Assembly (NCBI RefSeq): GCF_000203975.2 | Contig: NZ_AFCF02000001.1 | Coordinates: 248,001-312,000, forward strand | DNA: 64,000 bases | Origin: Leisingera sp. ANG1 | GTDB taxonomy: Bacteria; Pseudomonadota; Alphaproteobacteria; Rhodobacterales; Rhodobacteraceae | Direction of reading: 5' to 3' | In this document: positions 38,819 to 48,493 of the stretch, piece after piece | Numbering within the stretch: the stretch's first letter is position 1 | How the letters are laid out: the number at the start of each line of letters is the position of its first letter | Translations under genes and position numbers: made by a program | Notes under the pieces: generated by a model | Database searches by the model: none | What the model saw: the letters and a program-made list of their open reading frames with translations, nothing else | What the model was told of the DNA's origin: nothing

Positions 38819-39193
38819 TTACTGGGTCAGCGCATTGACGACGGCCACCGCGCCGATGATCGCAAGCGTGTCCTTGACGACCTCAAAGATCTTGTCGCCC
38901 TGGCGCACATAGCGGTGCCCCTCACGCGGCGGGTTCAGCCCCCAGCGGCCGTAGTCGTCAATATAGACCCAGTCGTCACCGCGGATGCGGCCATCGTACC
39001 GGTCGTGATCATGGTCATGATCGTGATCGTGACTGTGCTTGCGGTGGTGCCGTTTCTTGACCTGGCCCGGCGCATAATGGGCTGCGCTCTTGCTGTGGCC
39101 GGGCGCCCATTTCGGCGGCCCCGCGTGGGTGGCTGCGGGGACAAGGGACAGGGTCATTGCGGCTGCCGCTGCTGCGGTCAAAAACTTCTGCAT
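38819..39193 (-). CDS. RcnB-like small periplasmic protein with His/Asp tract
   Basis: A 124-residue exported protein: signal peptide MQKFLTAAAAAAMTLSLVPA, a KKRHHRKHSHDHDHDHD metal-binding tract, then the RcnB-type region DDWVYIDDYGRWGLNPPREGHRYVR and a hydrophobic C-terminal helix (TLAIIGAVAVVNAL). E. coli RcnB works with the RcnA nickel/cobalt exporter; here only the family likeness and the metal-binding tract are seen, so Ni/Co/Cu/Zn handling is inferred. The ATG follows CAGGAGA. An intergenic stretch with 11-base tandem repeats lies upstream. Confidence 0.75.
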   Translation of the reverse strand: MQKFLTAAAAAAMTLSLVPAATHAGPPKWAPGHSKSAAHYAPGQVKKRHHRKHSHDHDHDHDHDRYDGRIRGDDWVYIDDYGRWGLNPPREGHRYVRQGDKIFEVVKDTLAIIGAVAVVNALTQ

Positions 39194-39289
39194 GGCGGAT
39201 CTCCTGTGATCGCTGCGTTTGGAAATCACATGAGGCAGGTTGCGGCGAAAGGCAAATCCGCTGCGCCGGAAAGCGCCACCCGCTTGGCC

Positions 39290-39315
39290 GGAACCGGCGG
39301 AGGGCCGCCGGTTCC
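39290..39315. other. Perfect 11-bp stem-loop
   Basis: GGAACCGGCGG pairs perfectly with CCGCCGGTTCC around an AGGG loop. It lies about 100 bases upstream of the RcnB-like gene and has no T tract; it may be a leader structure or operator. Confidence 0.45.
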
Positions 39316-39377
39316 CGATTGCGCTGTGTTTATCGTGGTTTGTGGCAGTTTTGCACAAGCGCCGCCGCTGGCTGCAC

Positions 39378-39410
39378 CAGGGGGTGCACAGGCGGTGTAC
39401 AGGGGGTGCA
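39378..39410. repeat. Three tandem 11-bp repeats
   Basis: CAGGGGGTGCA, CAGGCGGTGTA and CAGGGGGTGCA are contiguous with an exact 11-base period (about one helical turn). They lie between hpt and the RcnB-like gene, on the upstream side of the latter. Confidence 0.6.
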
Positions 39411-39438
39411 CGCACGTCACCCCCGGGTATTGGCTGAT

Positions 39439-39984
39439 TCAGCCCTCGTCGGTGAACCGCACTTTGCCGATATGCGGCAGATTCCGGTTGCGCTGCGCAT
39501 AGTCGATGCCATAGCCGACAACAAATTCGTCGGGGATTTCAAAGCCAACCCAATCAGAGCGGAAATCCACCTCGCGCCGCGACGGCTTGTCCAAGAGCGC
39601 AATGGATTTCAGCCGCGCCGGATTGCGGCTTTGCAGCAGGTGGGTGACATGGTTCAGCGTGTGGCCGGTGTCGACGATATCTTCCACGACCAGCACGTCG
39701 CGCCCTTCAATGGCACCGCGCAAGTCCTTGAGAATGCGCACTTCCCGGCTGCTTTCCATCGAGTCGCCGTAAGAGGACGCCTCCAGGAAATCGACCTCGA
39801 TCGGCAGATCCAGCTCCCGCACCAGATCGGCGATGAATACGAAACTGCCGCGCAGCAGGCCAACCACGACCAGCTTGTCGGTATTGCCGAATTCCTTCTG
39901 GATTTCCTCGCAAAGCTCCTCGATCCGCGCGGCGATTGCCTTGGCCGAGATCATCACATCAATGACATATGGACGCTGTGTCAT
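39439..39984 (-). CDS. hpt: Hypoxanthine phosphoribosyltransferase
   Basis: Salvages hypoxanthine (and guanine) with PRPP. The 181-residue enzyme has the PRPP motif [14 protein letters not shown], the LLRGSFVF loop, and the C-terminal [19 protein letters not shown] stretch of this group. The ATG at 39984 starts the frame. Its product feeds the same GMP/IMP pool as guaA upstream, though the genes are not adjacent. Confidence 0.95.
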   Translation of the reverse strand: MTQRPYVIDVMISAKAIAARIEELCEEIQKEFGNTDKLVVVGLLRGSFVFIADLVRELDLPIEVDFLEASSYGDSMESSREVRILKDLRGAIEGRDVLVVEDIVDTGHTLNHVTHLLQSRNPARLKSIALLDKPSRREVDFRSDWVGFEIPDEFVVGYGIDYAQRNRNLPHIGKVRFTDEG

Positions 39985-40058
39985 GGCTGCCCCCTTGAAT
40001 TTCCCGCGCGTACATAGGACATCACGCCCGGTAATTGTAGCAGAAAATCAGCGGACAG

Positions 40059-40505
40059 ATGCCCACACACTCGGAAACCCGCCAGATGCCCTATTCGGCA
40101 CAGCAGATGTACGATCTGGTGGCCGATGTCGCGCAGTACCCGAAATTCCTGCCCTGGTGCGCCGCCGCCCGTATCCGCAGCCGTGCGCCGATGGGTGAGG
40201 CAGAAGTGATGGAGGCGGATCTGGTGATCTCCTTCAAGGTCTTCCGCGAACGCTTCGGAAGCCGGGTAACCCTTTATCCGGGCGAGAGAAAAATCGATAC
40301 CGAGTATCTGGACGGCCCGTTCCGCTACATGAAGTCCCACTGGATTTTCACCCCGCGCGAGGATGGCAGCTGCGACGTCGACTTCTTCGTCGATTTCGAA
40401 TTCAAGAATGCGGTTCTGCAGGGCATCATCGGCGTTGTCTTCAACGAGGCGATGCAGCGCATCGTACGCGCGTTCGAACGCCGCGCTGCGGAGCTGTACA
40501 GCTGA
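40059..40505 (+). CDS. RatA/Coq10-type START-domain protein
   Basis: A 148-residue single START/polyketide-cyclase-fold protein. The N-terminal SETRQMPYSAQQMYDLVADVAQYPKFLPWC is the family signature, and it ends in MQRIVRAFERRAAEL. Homologues are named Coq10-like ubiquinone-binding proteins or, after E. coli RatA, ribosome-association toxins; the alphaproteobacterial ones probably bind ubiquinone or a lipid. The partner RatB-type gene is absent, so a toxin role is unlikely. Confidence 0.88.
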   Translation: MPTHSETRQMPYSAQQMYDLVADVAQYPKFLPWCAAARIRSRAPMGEAEVMEADLVISFKVFRERFGSRVTLYPGERKIDTEYLDGPFRYMKSHWIFTPREDGSCDVDFFVDFEFKNAVLQGIIGVVFNEAMQRIVRAFERRAAELYS

Positions 40506-40598
40506 GGCATTGCCGCGCGAGATAGCTGTTGACCTCAAGCGCGCTTCAAGTCGTATCACCTTTTGGAAATGATACTTCCAGCTGAAAGGGAAGCTGCA

Positions 40599-41240
40599 AT
40601 GGAACAGGAATTCTGGCAGGCGCGCTGGCGCGAGAACCGCATCGGCTTTCACGAAGCGGCGCCGAACTCATTGCTGATCAAGCATTTTTCCCGGCTCGGG
40701 ATTTCGGCCGGCCAAAGCGTGTTCCTCCCTCTTTGCGGCAAGGCGCTGGACCTGGACTGGCTGCTGTCACTGGGACTGCGTGTGACCGGTGTGGAGTTCA
40801 ATCAAGGCGCGGTGGAGGAGGTCTTTGCCCGGCTGGGGCTGACACCGGACGTCTCCCAAGCAGAAGGGCTAATCCGCTATCAGTCAGGCGAGCTGGCCCT
40901 TTACGCAGGTGATTTCTTTGCCCTTGCCCCGGCACATCTTGGCGCGGTTGACGCGGTCTATGACCGGGCGGCGCTGGTCGCGGTGAAACCAGAGGACCGG
41001 CAGGCCTATGCGGCGCATTTGAACCGGATCACTGGAAACGCAAAACAACTGCTGATCGGGTTCGACTACGATCAATCCCTGATGGACGGGCCGCCGTTTT
41101 CGGTGCCGGGATCAGCGGTGCGTGCGCTCTATCAGGGCAGCCATGAAATCAGTCTGATCGAGGAACGCGCCGCGGACGGCCGGATCGGCGAACGCTGCAA
41201 TGCGCTGGAACAGGCCTGGCTGCTAACTCCCTTCTCCTGA
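40599..41240 (+). CDS. tpm: Thiopurine S-methyltransferase family protein
   Basis: A 213-residue SAM-dependent methylase with the TPMT N-terminus (EFWQARWRENRIGFHE) and motif region FLPLCGKALDLDWL. Bacterial Tpm methylates thiopurines, tellurite or selenite; physiological substrates are unsettled. The ATG at 40599 follows AAAGGG; a longer frame starts at 40563. It converges with amtB, with a terminator between. Confidence 0.92.
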   Translation: MEQEFWQARWRENRIGFHEAAPNSLLIKHFSRLGISAGQSVFLPLCGKALDLDWLLSLGLRVTGVEFNQGAVEEVFARLGLTPDVSQAEGLIRYQSGELALYAGDFFALAPAHLGAVDAVYDRAALVAVKPEDRQAYAAHLNRITGNAKQLLIGFDYDQSLMDGPPFSVPGSAVRALYQGSHEISLIEERAADGRIGERCNALEQAWLLTPFS

Positions 41241-41271
41241 AACAGAAAACGGGTCCCCCAAGGGGACCCGT
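41241..41271 (-). terminator. Rho-independent terminator after amtB
   Basis: Perfect 10-bp stem (41249-41258 with 41262-41271) with a 3-base loop, followed on the minus strand by TTTTCTGTTT. It lies just past the tpm stop on the other strand. Confidence 0.85.
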
Positions 41272-41325
41272 CCGGTGCGAAATGGCACCGTCTGCCGTGA
41301 GTGGTGGCATCCGTCATAGCCGGGG

Positions 41326-42507
41326 TCAGCTGTTCATGTCGTATGCGCGCTCACCGTGAACAGAAAGATCGAGGCCATTGGTCTCGCTTTCAAGATCCAC
41401 GCGCAGGGATGTGATCAAAGCGGAGATCTTCACCAGCGCGATGGTTACCACCACGGTGAAGATGCCGACGATCACCAGCGCACCCAGCTGCGCGGCCCAG
41501 GCGCCGGCACCGAAGATGGCGATCATGATGGTGCCGAAGATGCCGCCGACGCCGTGCACGGCAAAAACATCCAGGGTGTCGTCGATCTGCATCTTGTTGC
41601 GCACCAGATTAACCATTTCCTGGCAAAGCACGCCGGCAATGGCACCGATGATCAGCGCTTCCATCGGGCCGACAAAGCCTGACGCCGGGGTGATCGAGGC
41701 GAGGCCTGCAATGGTGCCAGTGACCAGGCCCACAAGGGAGGCCTTGCCGTATTTGATCTTTTCCCACAGCGCCCAGCTGAGCGACGCGGTGGCAGCGGAG
41801 ATATGGGTCACGGTCAGTGCCATTGCCGCGCCGCCGTCTGCGGCCAGCTGGGAGCCGCCGTTGAAGCCGAACCAGCCGACCCACAGCATTGCGGCGCCGA
41901 TCATCACATAGCCGGGGTTATGCGGCGGGATGGTGCGGTTTTTGCGCGGGCCCAGGAAGAAGGCGATGATCAAGGCTGCGAGGCCTGCGGTCTCATGCAC
42001 CACGATGCCGCCGGCAAAGTCCTTGACGCCCACGTCGCCGAAGATGCCGTCATCCGCCAGGAAGCCACCACCCCAGATCCAGTGCACCACCGGCGCATAG
42101 CACAAGAGCATCCAGAGGCCGGAGAACACCAGCACAAAGCCAAAGCCGACGCGCTCCACATAGGCGCCGACGATGAGCGCGGGCGTGATGATGGCGAAGG
42201 TCATCTGGAAGGCAAAGAACAGAACCTCTGGCAGGGTTCCGGACAGGCTGTCGGCGGTGACGCCGTTCAGGAACATCTTGTCCAGACCGCCCCAGATACC
42301 GGAGGTGCCGCTTCCGAAGGCAATGCTGTAGCCGAAGGCCAGCCACAGAACGCTCATCAAACAGGCAATGGCGTAGCAATGCATGAAGACGCTGAGCACA
42401 TTGCGGGCACGCACAAGGCCGCCGTAGAACAGGGCCAGGCCTGGCAATGTCATGAAGAGGACCAGGGCCGTGGCCACAATGATCCATGCGGTATCCGCTC
42501 CGTTCAT
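41326..42507 (-). CDS. amtB: Ammonium transporter AmtB
   Basis: A 393-residue ammonium channel with about 11 membrane helices. The first pore histidine is in IVVHETAG and the second in FAVHGVGG. The ATG at 42507 (MNGADTAWIIVAT) follows AAGGAAC; it has no cleavable signal, unlike E. coli AmtB. The usual partner glnK is not adjacent. NtrBC, encoded 4-6 kb downstream in the window, is the expected regulator, but no site was identified. Confidence 0.96.
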   Translation of the reverse strand: MNGADTAWIIVATALVLFMTLPGLALFYGGLVRARNVLSVFMHCYAIACLMSVLWLAFGYSIAFGSGTSGIWGGLDKMFLNGVTADSLSGTLPEVLFFAFQMTFAIITPALIVGAYVERVGFGFVLVFSGLWMLLCYAPVVHWIWGGGFLADDGIFGDVGVKDFAGGIVVHETAGLAALIIAFFLGPRKNRTIPPHNPGYVMIGAAMLWVGWFGFNGGSQLAADGGAAMALTVTHISAATASLSWALWEKIKYGKASLVGLVTGTIAGLASITPASGFVGPMEALIIGAIAGVLCQEMVNLVRNKMQIDDTLDVFAVHGVGGIFGTIMIAIFGAGAWAAQLGALVIVGIFTVVVTIALVKISALITSLRVDLESETNGLDLSVHGERAYDMNS

Positions 42508-42646
42508 CCGATTGTTCCTTCCCCTCAAAAGCCGGTGAGGTCAGGAGAAAGCGCAGACCGCGCGCAGAAAAAAGCGGCAGGGGTGCGGGAGGCGCACAAA
42601 AACGGGGCTTTTTTGCAAGTGCTGAAAAATTGAGCGCCGTTGCGGG

Positions 42647-43138
42647 TCAGCTGCCCGTTTCGCGTTCGATTTGGGAAACGGCCTGCGCCAGCAGCTCCAG
42701 CGCGTGGTCACGGGTGGCGGCGCGGACTTTGGCGCGGCCGATGGCGCCGAATTCCACGGTTTCTGTTGTGGCAGTCTGGCCTGCGCGGGCCAGGCCAAAG
42801 CAGACGCGGCCCTCGGGCTTGAATTCTGAGCCGCCGGGGCCTGCGATGCCGGTGACGGAGACGGCCAGGGTAACGCCTGCGTTCCGCACTGCGCCTGCCG
42901 CCATTTCCGCGGCGACCTCCTCGCTGACTGCGCCGACGGAGTCCAGCGTCTCCGCCTTGACGCCCAGCATCTGCATCTTGGCGGCGTTGGAATAGGTGAC
43001 AAAGCCGCGGTCGACCACGGCGGAGGAGCCCGGGATATCCGTCAGCGCCGCGGCAATCATGCCGCCGGTGCAGCTTTCGGCCGTGGCGATGGTGATGCCT
43101 GCGGCGGTTGCGCGTCTGATCAGCTCATCCGCGTCCAT
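42647..43138 (-). CDS. CinA C-terminal-domain family nicotinamide-nucleotide amidase
   Basis: A 163-residue protein that is only the CinA C-terminal (PncC) domain, which deamidates NMN. Signature stretches are ATAESCTGGMIAA near the N-terminus, VDRGFVTYSNAAK, and AVSVTGIAGPGGS. The ATG at 43138 lies two bases after the pgpA stop. It is the third gene of the ispDF-pgpA-cinA operon, an arrangement common in Rhodobacterales. Confidence 0.92.
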   Translation of the reverse strand: MDADELIRRATAAGITIATAESCTGGMIAAALTDIPGSSAVVDRGFVTYSNAAKMQMLGVKAETLDSVGAVSEEVAAEMAAGAVRNAGVTLAVSVTGIAGPGGSEFKPEGRVCFGLARAGQTATTETVEFGAIGRAKVRAATRDHALELLAQAVSQIERETGS

Positions 43139-43140
43139 GG

Positions 43141-43647
43141 TCACATCCCCAAGACGCCGTGCGACAGGAAGGCGAGCGCAGCCACGCAGATGGCGGCCAG
43201 GATGCCCGCGATGATGTCGTCCATCATCACACCGGTTGCGCCCTTCTGCCGGTCGGCCCAGCCGACGGGGCCGGGTTTCAGGATGTCGAACAGGCGGAAC
43301 AGCACAAAGGCGGCGATCCAGCCCGGCCACAGCGCGGTGATCTCGATATCATGCGCCCAGGCCGGGTAGGACACGGCCCAGAGCGCGGTGAACTGGCCAG
43401 CGACCTCGTCCAGGACAAATTCCGAGGGGTCCATGTTCTCGCGGTTGCGGGTCATTGCCTCTGCCGCCCAGACGCCCACGATCATGCAGATCACGGTTGC
43501 CAGCGCCAGAAGCAGAAACCCGCCCAGTTGGTGCAGCAGATAGGCCAGGGGAAGGGCTGCAAGCGAACCCCAGGTTCCGGGCGCGGGGCGCAGGTAGCCG
43601 ATGCCGCCCACGGTGCCGATCAGGAAGGCCAGGCGTTGTCTCTTCAT
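43141..43647 (-). CDS. pgpA: Phosphatidylglycerophosphatase A
   Basis: Dephosphorylates phosphatidylglycerophosphate to phosphatidylglycerol in the inner membrane. The 168-residue protein has the family pattern [46 protein letters not shown] and [10 protein letters not shown]. Several membrane helices are visible. The start overlaps the ispDF stop by four bases and its own stop abuts the cinA start. Confidence 0.95.
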   Translation of the reverse strand: MKRQRLAFLIGTVGGIGYLRPAPGTWGSLAALPLAYLLHQLGGFLLLALATVICMIVGVWAAEAMTRNRENMDPSEFVLDEVAGQFTALWAVSYPAWAHDIEITALWPGWIAAFVLFRLFDILKPGPVGWADRQKGATGVMMDDIIAGILAAICVAALAFLSHGVLGM

Positions 43648-44780
43648 GATTTCACCAGCGCTGCGGTGGCGATAGCGGCAATGCCCTCGCCGCGGCCGGT
43701 GAAGCCGAGGCGCTCCGACGTGGTGGCCTTGATTGACACACGGTCTGCGCCGATGCCCAGGATTTCAGCCATCACCGCGCGCATTCTGGCGGCGTGCGGG
43801 CCAACCTTGGGGTATTCGCAGACCAGGGTGCAATCGACGTTCGACAGGGTGAACCCCATCTCGCGCGCCAGATTGGCGGCGTGGCGCAGGAAAATCTCGC
43901 TGGCCGCGCCTTTCCACTGCGGGTCCGAGGGCGGGAAGTGCTGGCCGATGTCGCCCTGCGCCAGCGCGCCATAGATGGCGTCAGTGACGGCGTGCATACC
44001 AACATCGGCGTCAGAGTGGCCCTGCAGGGTTTTCTCATGCGGGATTTCCACCCCGCACAGGATCACGCTGTCGCCGGGGCCAAAGCGGTGCACGTCGTAG
44101 CCGTTGCCAAGCCTGATATCCATGTCTGCTCCCAGAATACGCTCCGCCCGGGTGAAGTCCTCGGGGCGGGTGATTTTGATATTGTCCGGCTCCCCCGGGA
44201 TAATGCGGACGTCAAGCCCGGCAGCGCGTGCCACCTCGACATCATCGGCGGCTCCGCCGGGGTGGGCAAGATGTGCCGCCAGAATGTCCTGAAACCGGAA
44301 ACCCTGGGGCGTCTGCGCGGCAAACAGGCCATTGCGGTCCTGGGTGCCGGTGACGCTGCCGTCTGCTCCGGTCCACAGCGCGTCCGTCACCGCCAGCGCC
44401 GGGGCTGCGGCAGGTCCGGCGTCCAAGGCATTGAGAATGCTGTGGATCAGGGCAGGGCTGACACAGGGGCGGGCGGCGTCGTGGATCAGCACCTTGTCTA
44501 CGCCGTGCAGCTCCAGCGCCTTGAGACCGTTCAGGACAGAGGCAGCCCGTTCTGCGCCGCCTTCAGCGAGGATCAGACCGGGGCTGCCGGAGAATTCTTC
44601 CCAGGCGGCGGCGTCATCCGGTGACAGCACCAGAACCGTGAGGTCCACACCTGCATTCGCAAAGGCTTCGAGGGTCCAGTCGATCATCCGGCGGCCCTTG
44701 AGCGGGCGCCATTGTTTGGGCGTGCCGCCGCCTGCGCGGGTGCCGCGGCCGGCGGCGACGATCAGGGCGGCTGTGGTCAT
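43644..44780 (-). CDS. ispDF: Bifunctional IspD/IspF enzyme of the MEP isoprenoid pathway
   Basis: A 378-residue fusion carrying two non-consecutive MEP-pathway steps. Residues 1-225 are IspD (CTP:MEP cytidylyltransferase) with [20 protein letters not shown] and HDAARPCV. Residues 226-378 are IspF (MECDP synthase) with [26 protein letters not shown] and the C-terminal [17 protein letters not shown]. The ATG at 44780 follows GAGGACC; an upstream ATG at 44807 is in frame but less likely. It leads the pgpA-cinA operon and diverges from dusB. Confidence 0.97.
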   Translation of the reverse strand: MTTAALIVAAGRGTRAGGGTPKQWRPLKGRRMIDWTLEAFANAGVDLTVLVLSPDDAAAWEEFSGSPGLILAEGGAERAASVLNGLKALELHGVDKVLIHDAARPCVSPALIHSILNALDAGPAAAPALAVTDALWTGADGSVTGTQDRNGLFAAQTPQGFRFQDILAAHLAHPGGAADDVEVARAAGLDVRIIPGEPDNIKITRPEDFTRAERILGADMDIRLGNGYDVHRFGPGDSVILCGVEIPHEKTLQGHSDADVGMHAVTDAIYGALAQGDIGQHFPPSDPQWKGAASEIFLRHAANLAREMGFTLSNVDCTLVCEYPKVGPHAARMRAVMAEILGIGADRVSIKATTSERLGFTGRGEGIAAIATAALVKS

Positions 44781-44962
44781 GCGGTCCTCGTCCGATAGGT
44801 CCCGCATTGTTTATGAGGTGGCGCGGGAAGTGGCAATCACCCGGCGGAATGTGATTAAAAAATAGGCAAATGAAGATCGAGAGCGGCTTGCAGAGGCGCA
44901 ATTCATTGCTGCATAGCAGAAGCTTCGGGTAAAAACCTCTCAGTTGCACAAGGATTAGGCAG

Positions 44963-45949
44963 TTGTCCTTCACGCTTGGAACCACCTCCATGTCCCCGCC
45001 CATCGCACTGGCGCCGATGGCGGGAATCACCGACCGGCCGTTCCGGGATCTTGTCCGCTCCTTCGGCGTTGGGCTGATGGTGAGCGAGATGGTGGCAAGC
45101 CAGGAGATGGTTCAGGCCAAGCCCGGCGTGCGCGAGCGGGCTGAGCTGAGCGCGGATGTGGAGAACACCGCGGTGCAGTTGGCCGGGCGGGACGAGTACT
45201 GGATTGCCGAGGCGGCGAAACAGGTCGCCGGGCAGGGCGCGCGGATCATCGACATCAACATGGGCTGCCCGGCCAAGAAGGTGACCAACGGCTATTCCGG
45301 CTCTGCCCTGCTGAAGACGCCGGATCATGCGCTGAAGCTGATCGAGGCGGTGGTCGGAGCCGTGGATGTGCCAGTGACGCTGAAGACGCGGCTGGGTTGG
45401 GACGACAACTGCCTGAACGCGCCGGACGTGGCGCGCCGCGCCTGCGAGGCCGGGGTGCAGATGGTGACGATCCACGGCCGCACCCGCTGCCAGTTCTACA
45501 AGGGCTCTGCCGATTGGGCGGCGATCCGGGGCGTCAAGGACGCGGTGACTGTGCCGCTGCTGGCAAATGGCGACATCGTTGATACCGCCTCTGCCCGGCA
45601 GGCGCTGGAGCTTTCTGGCGCAGATGGCGTGATGATCGGGCGCGGGGCCGAAGGAAAGCCTTGGCTGCTGGCTGAAGTGGCGCATCACCTGTGGGGCACA
45701 CCGGCGCCGGAGATTCCGCAAGGAGATGCGTTTATTCAAATGGTTTCAGAGCATTACCGGGCAATGCTGGATTTCTACGGGCAGGATCTTGGCGTCCGTG
45801 TCGCACGCAAGCACCTGGGCTGGTACATGGATGAGGCCGGAACCACCCCCGCCAGGCGCAGGGCGGTGCTGACGGAGAAGAACCCGGAAGAAGTTCTGGC
45901 GCTGCTGCCGGAGGCGCTGAGCGCCGAAAGACCGGAGGCCGCCGCATGA
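44963..45949 (+). CDS. dusB: tRNA-dihydrouridine synthase DusB (NifR3)
   Basis: Reduces uridines in the tRNA D-loop with FMN and NADPH. The 328-residue protein has LAPMAGITDRPFR, DINMGCPAKKVTNGYSGSAL and the catalytic cysteine in that NMGCP motif, plus HGRTRCQFYKGSADW. The TTG at 44963 with an AAGGATTA site is used because it restores the usual distance to the APMAG motif; the ATG at 44990 would cut nine residues. This is the nifR3 gene that precedes ntrB in Rhodobacter. It overlaps ntrB by four bases. Confidence 0.95.
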   Translation: MSFTLGTTSMSPPIALAPMAGITDRPFRDLVRSFGVGLMVSEMVASQEMVQAKPGVRERAELSADVENTAVQLAGRDEYWIAEAAKQVAGQGARIIDINMGCPAKKVTNGYSGSALLKTPDHALKLIEAVVGAVDVPVTLKTRLGWDDNCLNAPDVARRACEAGVQMVTIHGRTRCQFYKGSADWAAIRGVKDAVTVPLLANGDIVDTASARQALELSGADGVMIGRGAEGKPWLLAEVAHHLWGTPAPEIPQGDAFIQMVSEHYRAMLDFYGQDLGVRVARKHLGWYMDEAGTTPARRRAVLTEKNPEEVLALLPEALSAERPEAAA

Positions 45950-47025
45950 TGGACAGCGCAGCTCTCTGGGCCTCTTTGCCGGTGCCGGCGTTTCTGATCG
46001 ACGCCTGGGACAAGATTGCTGATGTGAACGCCGCCGGTGAGGGGTTCCTGAACACCTCGCGCAAGGCGCTGCTGGGGCAGCCGGTGTGGGATACGCTGGC
46101 GATCGACGCGCCGATCGAGGAGGCCTTTGCCCGGGCCCGGGTGCAGAGCACACCGCTGTTTGTGAACGATATCGACGTCGGCTCCGGCAGCCGGGCGCCG
46201 CTGCAATGCGGGGTGCAGATCGCGCCGTTGCAGGGGCAGGAGGGGGTGATGCTGCTGATGGTCACCCCGCGGGAGCTGGCCGGGCGGATGACCCAGACCC
46301 ATTCCGCCAAATCCGCCGCCGCCTCTGCCATCGGTATGGCAGAAATGCTGGCGCATGAGATCAAGAACCCGCTGGCGGGCATCACCGGCGCAGCGCAGCT
46401 TCTGAGCATGGGGCTGGGACCGGAGGACCTGGAGCTGACCGACCTGATCGTCAGCGAAAGCCGCCGCATCGTGAAACTGCTGGAGCAGGTGGAGCAGTTT
46501 GGCAACCTGACTGAACCGGCGTTCCAGCCGGTGAACCTGCATGATGTTCTGGACCGCGCGCGGCGGTCTGCGCTCTTGGGTTTTGGTGCCCATATGACCA
46601 TCACCGAGAGCTACGATCCCTCGCTTCCGATGGCCTGGGGCGATGCGGACCAGCTGCTGCAGGTGGTGCTGAATTTGTTGAGGAATGCCTCGGAAGCTGC
46701 TGATCCAAAAGGCGGAAATATTCAGATACGTACTTTCTATGAACATTCCTTCCGGCTGCGCCGCAGTGACGGGACCGGCAAACTGTTGCCCCTTCAGATC
46801 GAAATTACCGATGACGGGCCAGGGCTGCCGGACAAGATCAAGGACGATATTTTCGACCCGTTTGTTTCGGGCCGGGAGAACGGCACCGGGCTCGGCCTTG
46901 CTTTGGTGAGCAAGATCGTCTCGGAGCATAATGGCTGGATTTCCGTAAGCTCGGTTCCCGGGCGCACGGTGTTCCGGCTGTCGCTGTCGCGCGTGCCGCG
47001 TGACGCCAAACCGCAGGAGAGCTGA
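45946..47025 (+). CDS. ntrB: Nitrogen-regulation sensor kinase NtrB
   Basis: A 359-residue soluble histidine kinase that phosphorylates or dephosphorylates NtrC according to PII signals. A PAS domain is at the N-terminus. The phospho-accepting H-box reads AHEIKNPLAGITGAAQLL, followed by the N-box LNLLRNASEA, and G-boxes DDGPGLPDKI and GTGLGLALV. No membrane segment, as expected. ATGA overlap with dusB; ntrC begins three bases after its stop. Confidence 0.96.
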   Translation: MMDSAALWASLPVPAFLIDAWDKIADVNAAGEGFLNTSRKALLGQPVWDTLAIDAPIEEAFARARVQSTPLFVNDIDVGSGSRAPLQCGVQIAPLQGQEGVMLLMVTPRELAGRMTQTHSAKSAAASAIGMAEMLAHEIKNPLAGITGAAQLLSMGLGPEDLELTDLIVSESRRIVKLLEQVEQFGNLTEPAFQPVNLHDVLDRARRSALLGFGAHMTITESYDPSLPMAWGDADQLLQVVLNLLRNASEAADPKGGNIQIRTFYEHSFRLRRSDGTGKLLPLQIEITDDGPGLPDKIKDDIFDPFVSGRENGTGLGLALVSKIVSEHNGWISVSSVPGRTVFRLSLSRVPRDAKPQES

Positions 47026-47028
47026 TCC

Positions 47029-48393
47029 ATGGACGGCACCGTTCTGGTCGCTGATGACGACCGCACCATCCGCACCGTTCTGACCCAGGCGCTGACGCGC
47101 GCGGGCTGCAAGGTGCATGCGACCTCTTCACTGACGACGCTGATGCGCTGGGTGGGAGAGGGCAAGGGCGATGTCGTCATCTCCGATGTGATGATGCCGG
47201 ACGGGAACGGGCTGGAGATGCTTCCCAAGATCCAGGCGGACCGGCCCGGGCTGCCAGTGATCGTGATCTCGGCACAGAACACCATCATGACGGCGATCAA
47301 GGCGGAGGAGGCGGAGGCCTATGATTACCTGCCCAAGCCTTTTGACCTGCCGGAACTGATGAAGCGCACCGCCAAGGCGCTGGCGGCCAAGCGGGTGGCG
47401 CCTGCTGCGCGTCCGGATACAGCGGAACGCCCCGAGGAGCTGCCGCTGATTGGCCGCAGCGAGGTGATGCAGGCGCTGTACCGGCTCATTGCACGGGTGA
47501 TGAACACCGATCTGCCGCTCTTGATCACCGGTGAAAGCGGTACCGGCAAGTCGCTGATTGCGCAGGCAATTCATGATTTTTCGGACCGCCGCACCTTGCC
47601 CTTTGTGCATGCGGATGCGGCGGATCTGATCGCGCTGGAAGGCCCGTCGCGGCTGCTGGCGCAAGTGAAGGGCGGCACACTGGTGATTGATGAGCTGGCC
47701 GACCTGCCGGAGGAGGCACAGGCGCGGCTGGTGCGGATGATGGATGTGCCGGGCGATCACGCGCCGCGGTTCATAGCCTCCAGTCAGAAGGATCTGGGTG
47801 CGGCGATGGAAGGCGGCGGGTTGCGTCAGGATCTCTACTACCGGATCTGCGGCTCGGAACTGCATGTGCCGGCGCTGCGGGAACGGGTCGAGGATATTCC
47901 GCTGCTGGCGGAGCATTTCCTGATCAAGGCCGAAAACGAAGGCGCGCCGCACCGGGTGCTGAGCGAAGCTGCGCGCGAGGTTTTGCGCCGGTTCTCCTGG
48001 CCCGGCAATGTGCGGCAGCTTGAAAACACTGTCCGCCGCCTGGCGCTGACTTCGCGCAGCGAAGAAATCACCAAGGCGGATGCGGAGGCGGTGCTGGGGC
48101 CGCAAGCCGGACCGCAGCCGGAAGCGGCGGGATTTGCAAATGAGAAGCTGTCGGAAGCAGTGGGCCGCCACTTGCAGAGGTATTTTGACCTGCATGGCGA
48201 TATGCTGCCGCCGCCGGGATTGTATATGCGGCTGCTGCGCGAGGTGGAGACGCCGCTGATCGAAATCGCCCTAGCGGCGACTGGCGGAAATCAGGCAAAA
48301 TGCGCGGATTTGCTGGGGATCAACCGGAATACCCTGCGTAAGAAGATTACCGATCTGGATATTGAGGTGACACGCCGCCGCAAACTGATGTAA
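47029..48393 (+). CDS. ntrC: Nitrogen-regulation response regulator NtrC lacking the GAFTGA loop
   Basis: A 454-residue regulator: receiver domain (1-120; VADDDRT, phospho-acceptor in [11 protein letters not shown]), AAA+ domain with Walker A GESGTGKS and Walker B-type [10 protein letters not shown], and a C-terminal Fis-type HTH ([23 protein letters not shown]). The GAFTGA loop used to contact sigma-54 is deleted: the text passes directly from [18 protein letters not shown] to the Walker B. Rhodobacter capsulatus NtrC also lacks it and activates sigma-70 promoters; the same is inferred here. It is in the dusB-ntrBC-ntrYX operon. Confidence 0.96.
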   Translation: MDGTVLVADDDRTIRTVLTQALTRAGCKVHATSSLTTLMRWVGEGKGDVVISDVMMPDGNGLEMLPKIQADRPGLPVIVISAQNTIMTAIKAEEAEAYDYLPKPFDLPELMKRTAKALAAKRVAPAARPDTAERPEELPLIGRSEVMQALYRLIARVMNTDLPLLITGESGTGKSLIAQAIHDFSDRRTLPFVHADAADLIALEGPSRLLAQVKGGTLVIDELADLPEEAQARLVRMMDVPGDHAPRFIASSQKDLGAAMEGGGLRQDLYYRICGSELHVPALRERVEDIPLLAEHFLIKAENEGAPHRVLSEAAREVLRRFSWPGNVRQLENTVRRLALTSRSEEITKADAEAVLGPQAGPQPEAAGFANEKLSEAVGRHLQRYFDLHGDMLPPPGLYMRLLREVETPLIEIALAATGGNQAKCADLLGINRNTLRKKITDLDIEVTRRRKLM

Positions 48394-48493
48394 TATCGCC
48401 ACAGAAATGTGGCCCTGTTGTAAATTTCCTAGGCAGGACCACGAGATATGGCGGTGACTCGCAAAGAGTCGCACATCAGGATGAGGGCAGTAA

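Noticed and set aside
40059-40505. Type II toxin RatA of a toxin-antitoxin system
   Set aside because: The family name comes from E. coli; no antitoxin-like partner is adjacent, and the START fold fits a Coq10-like lipid-binding role.
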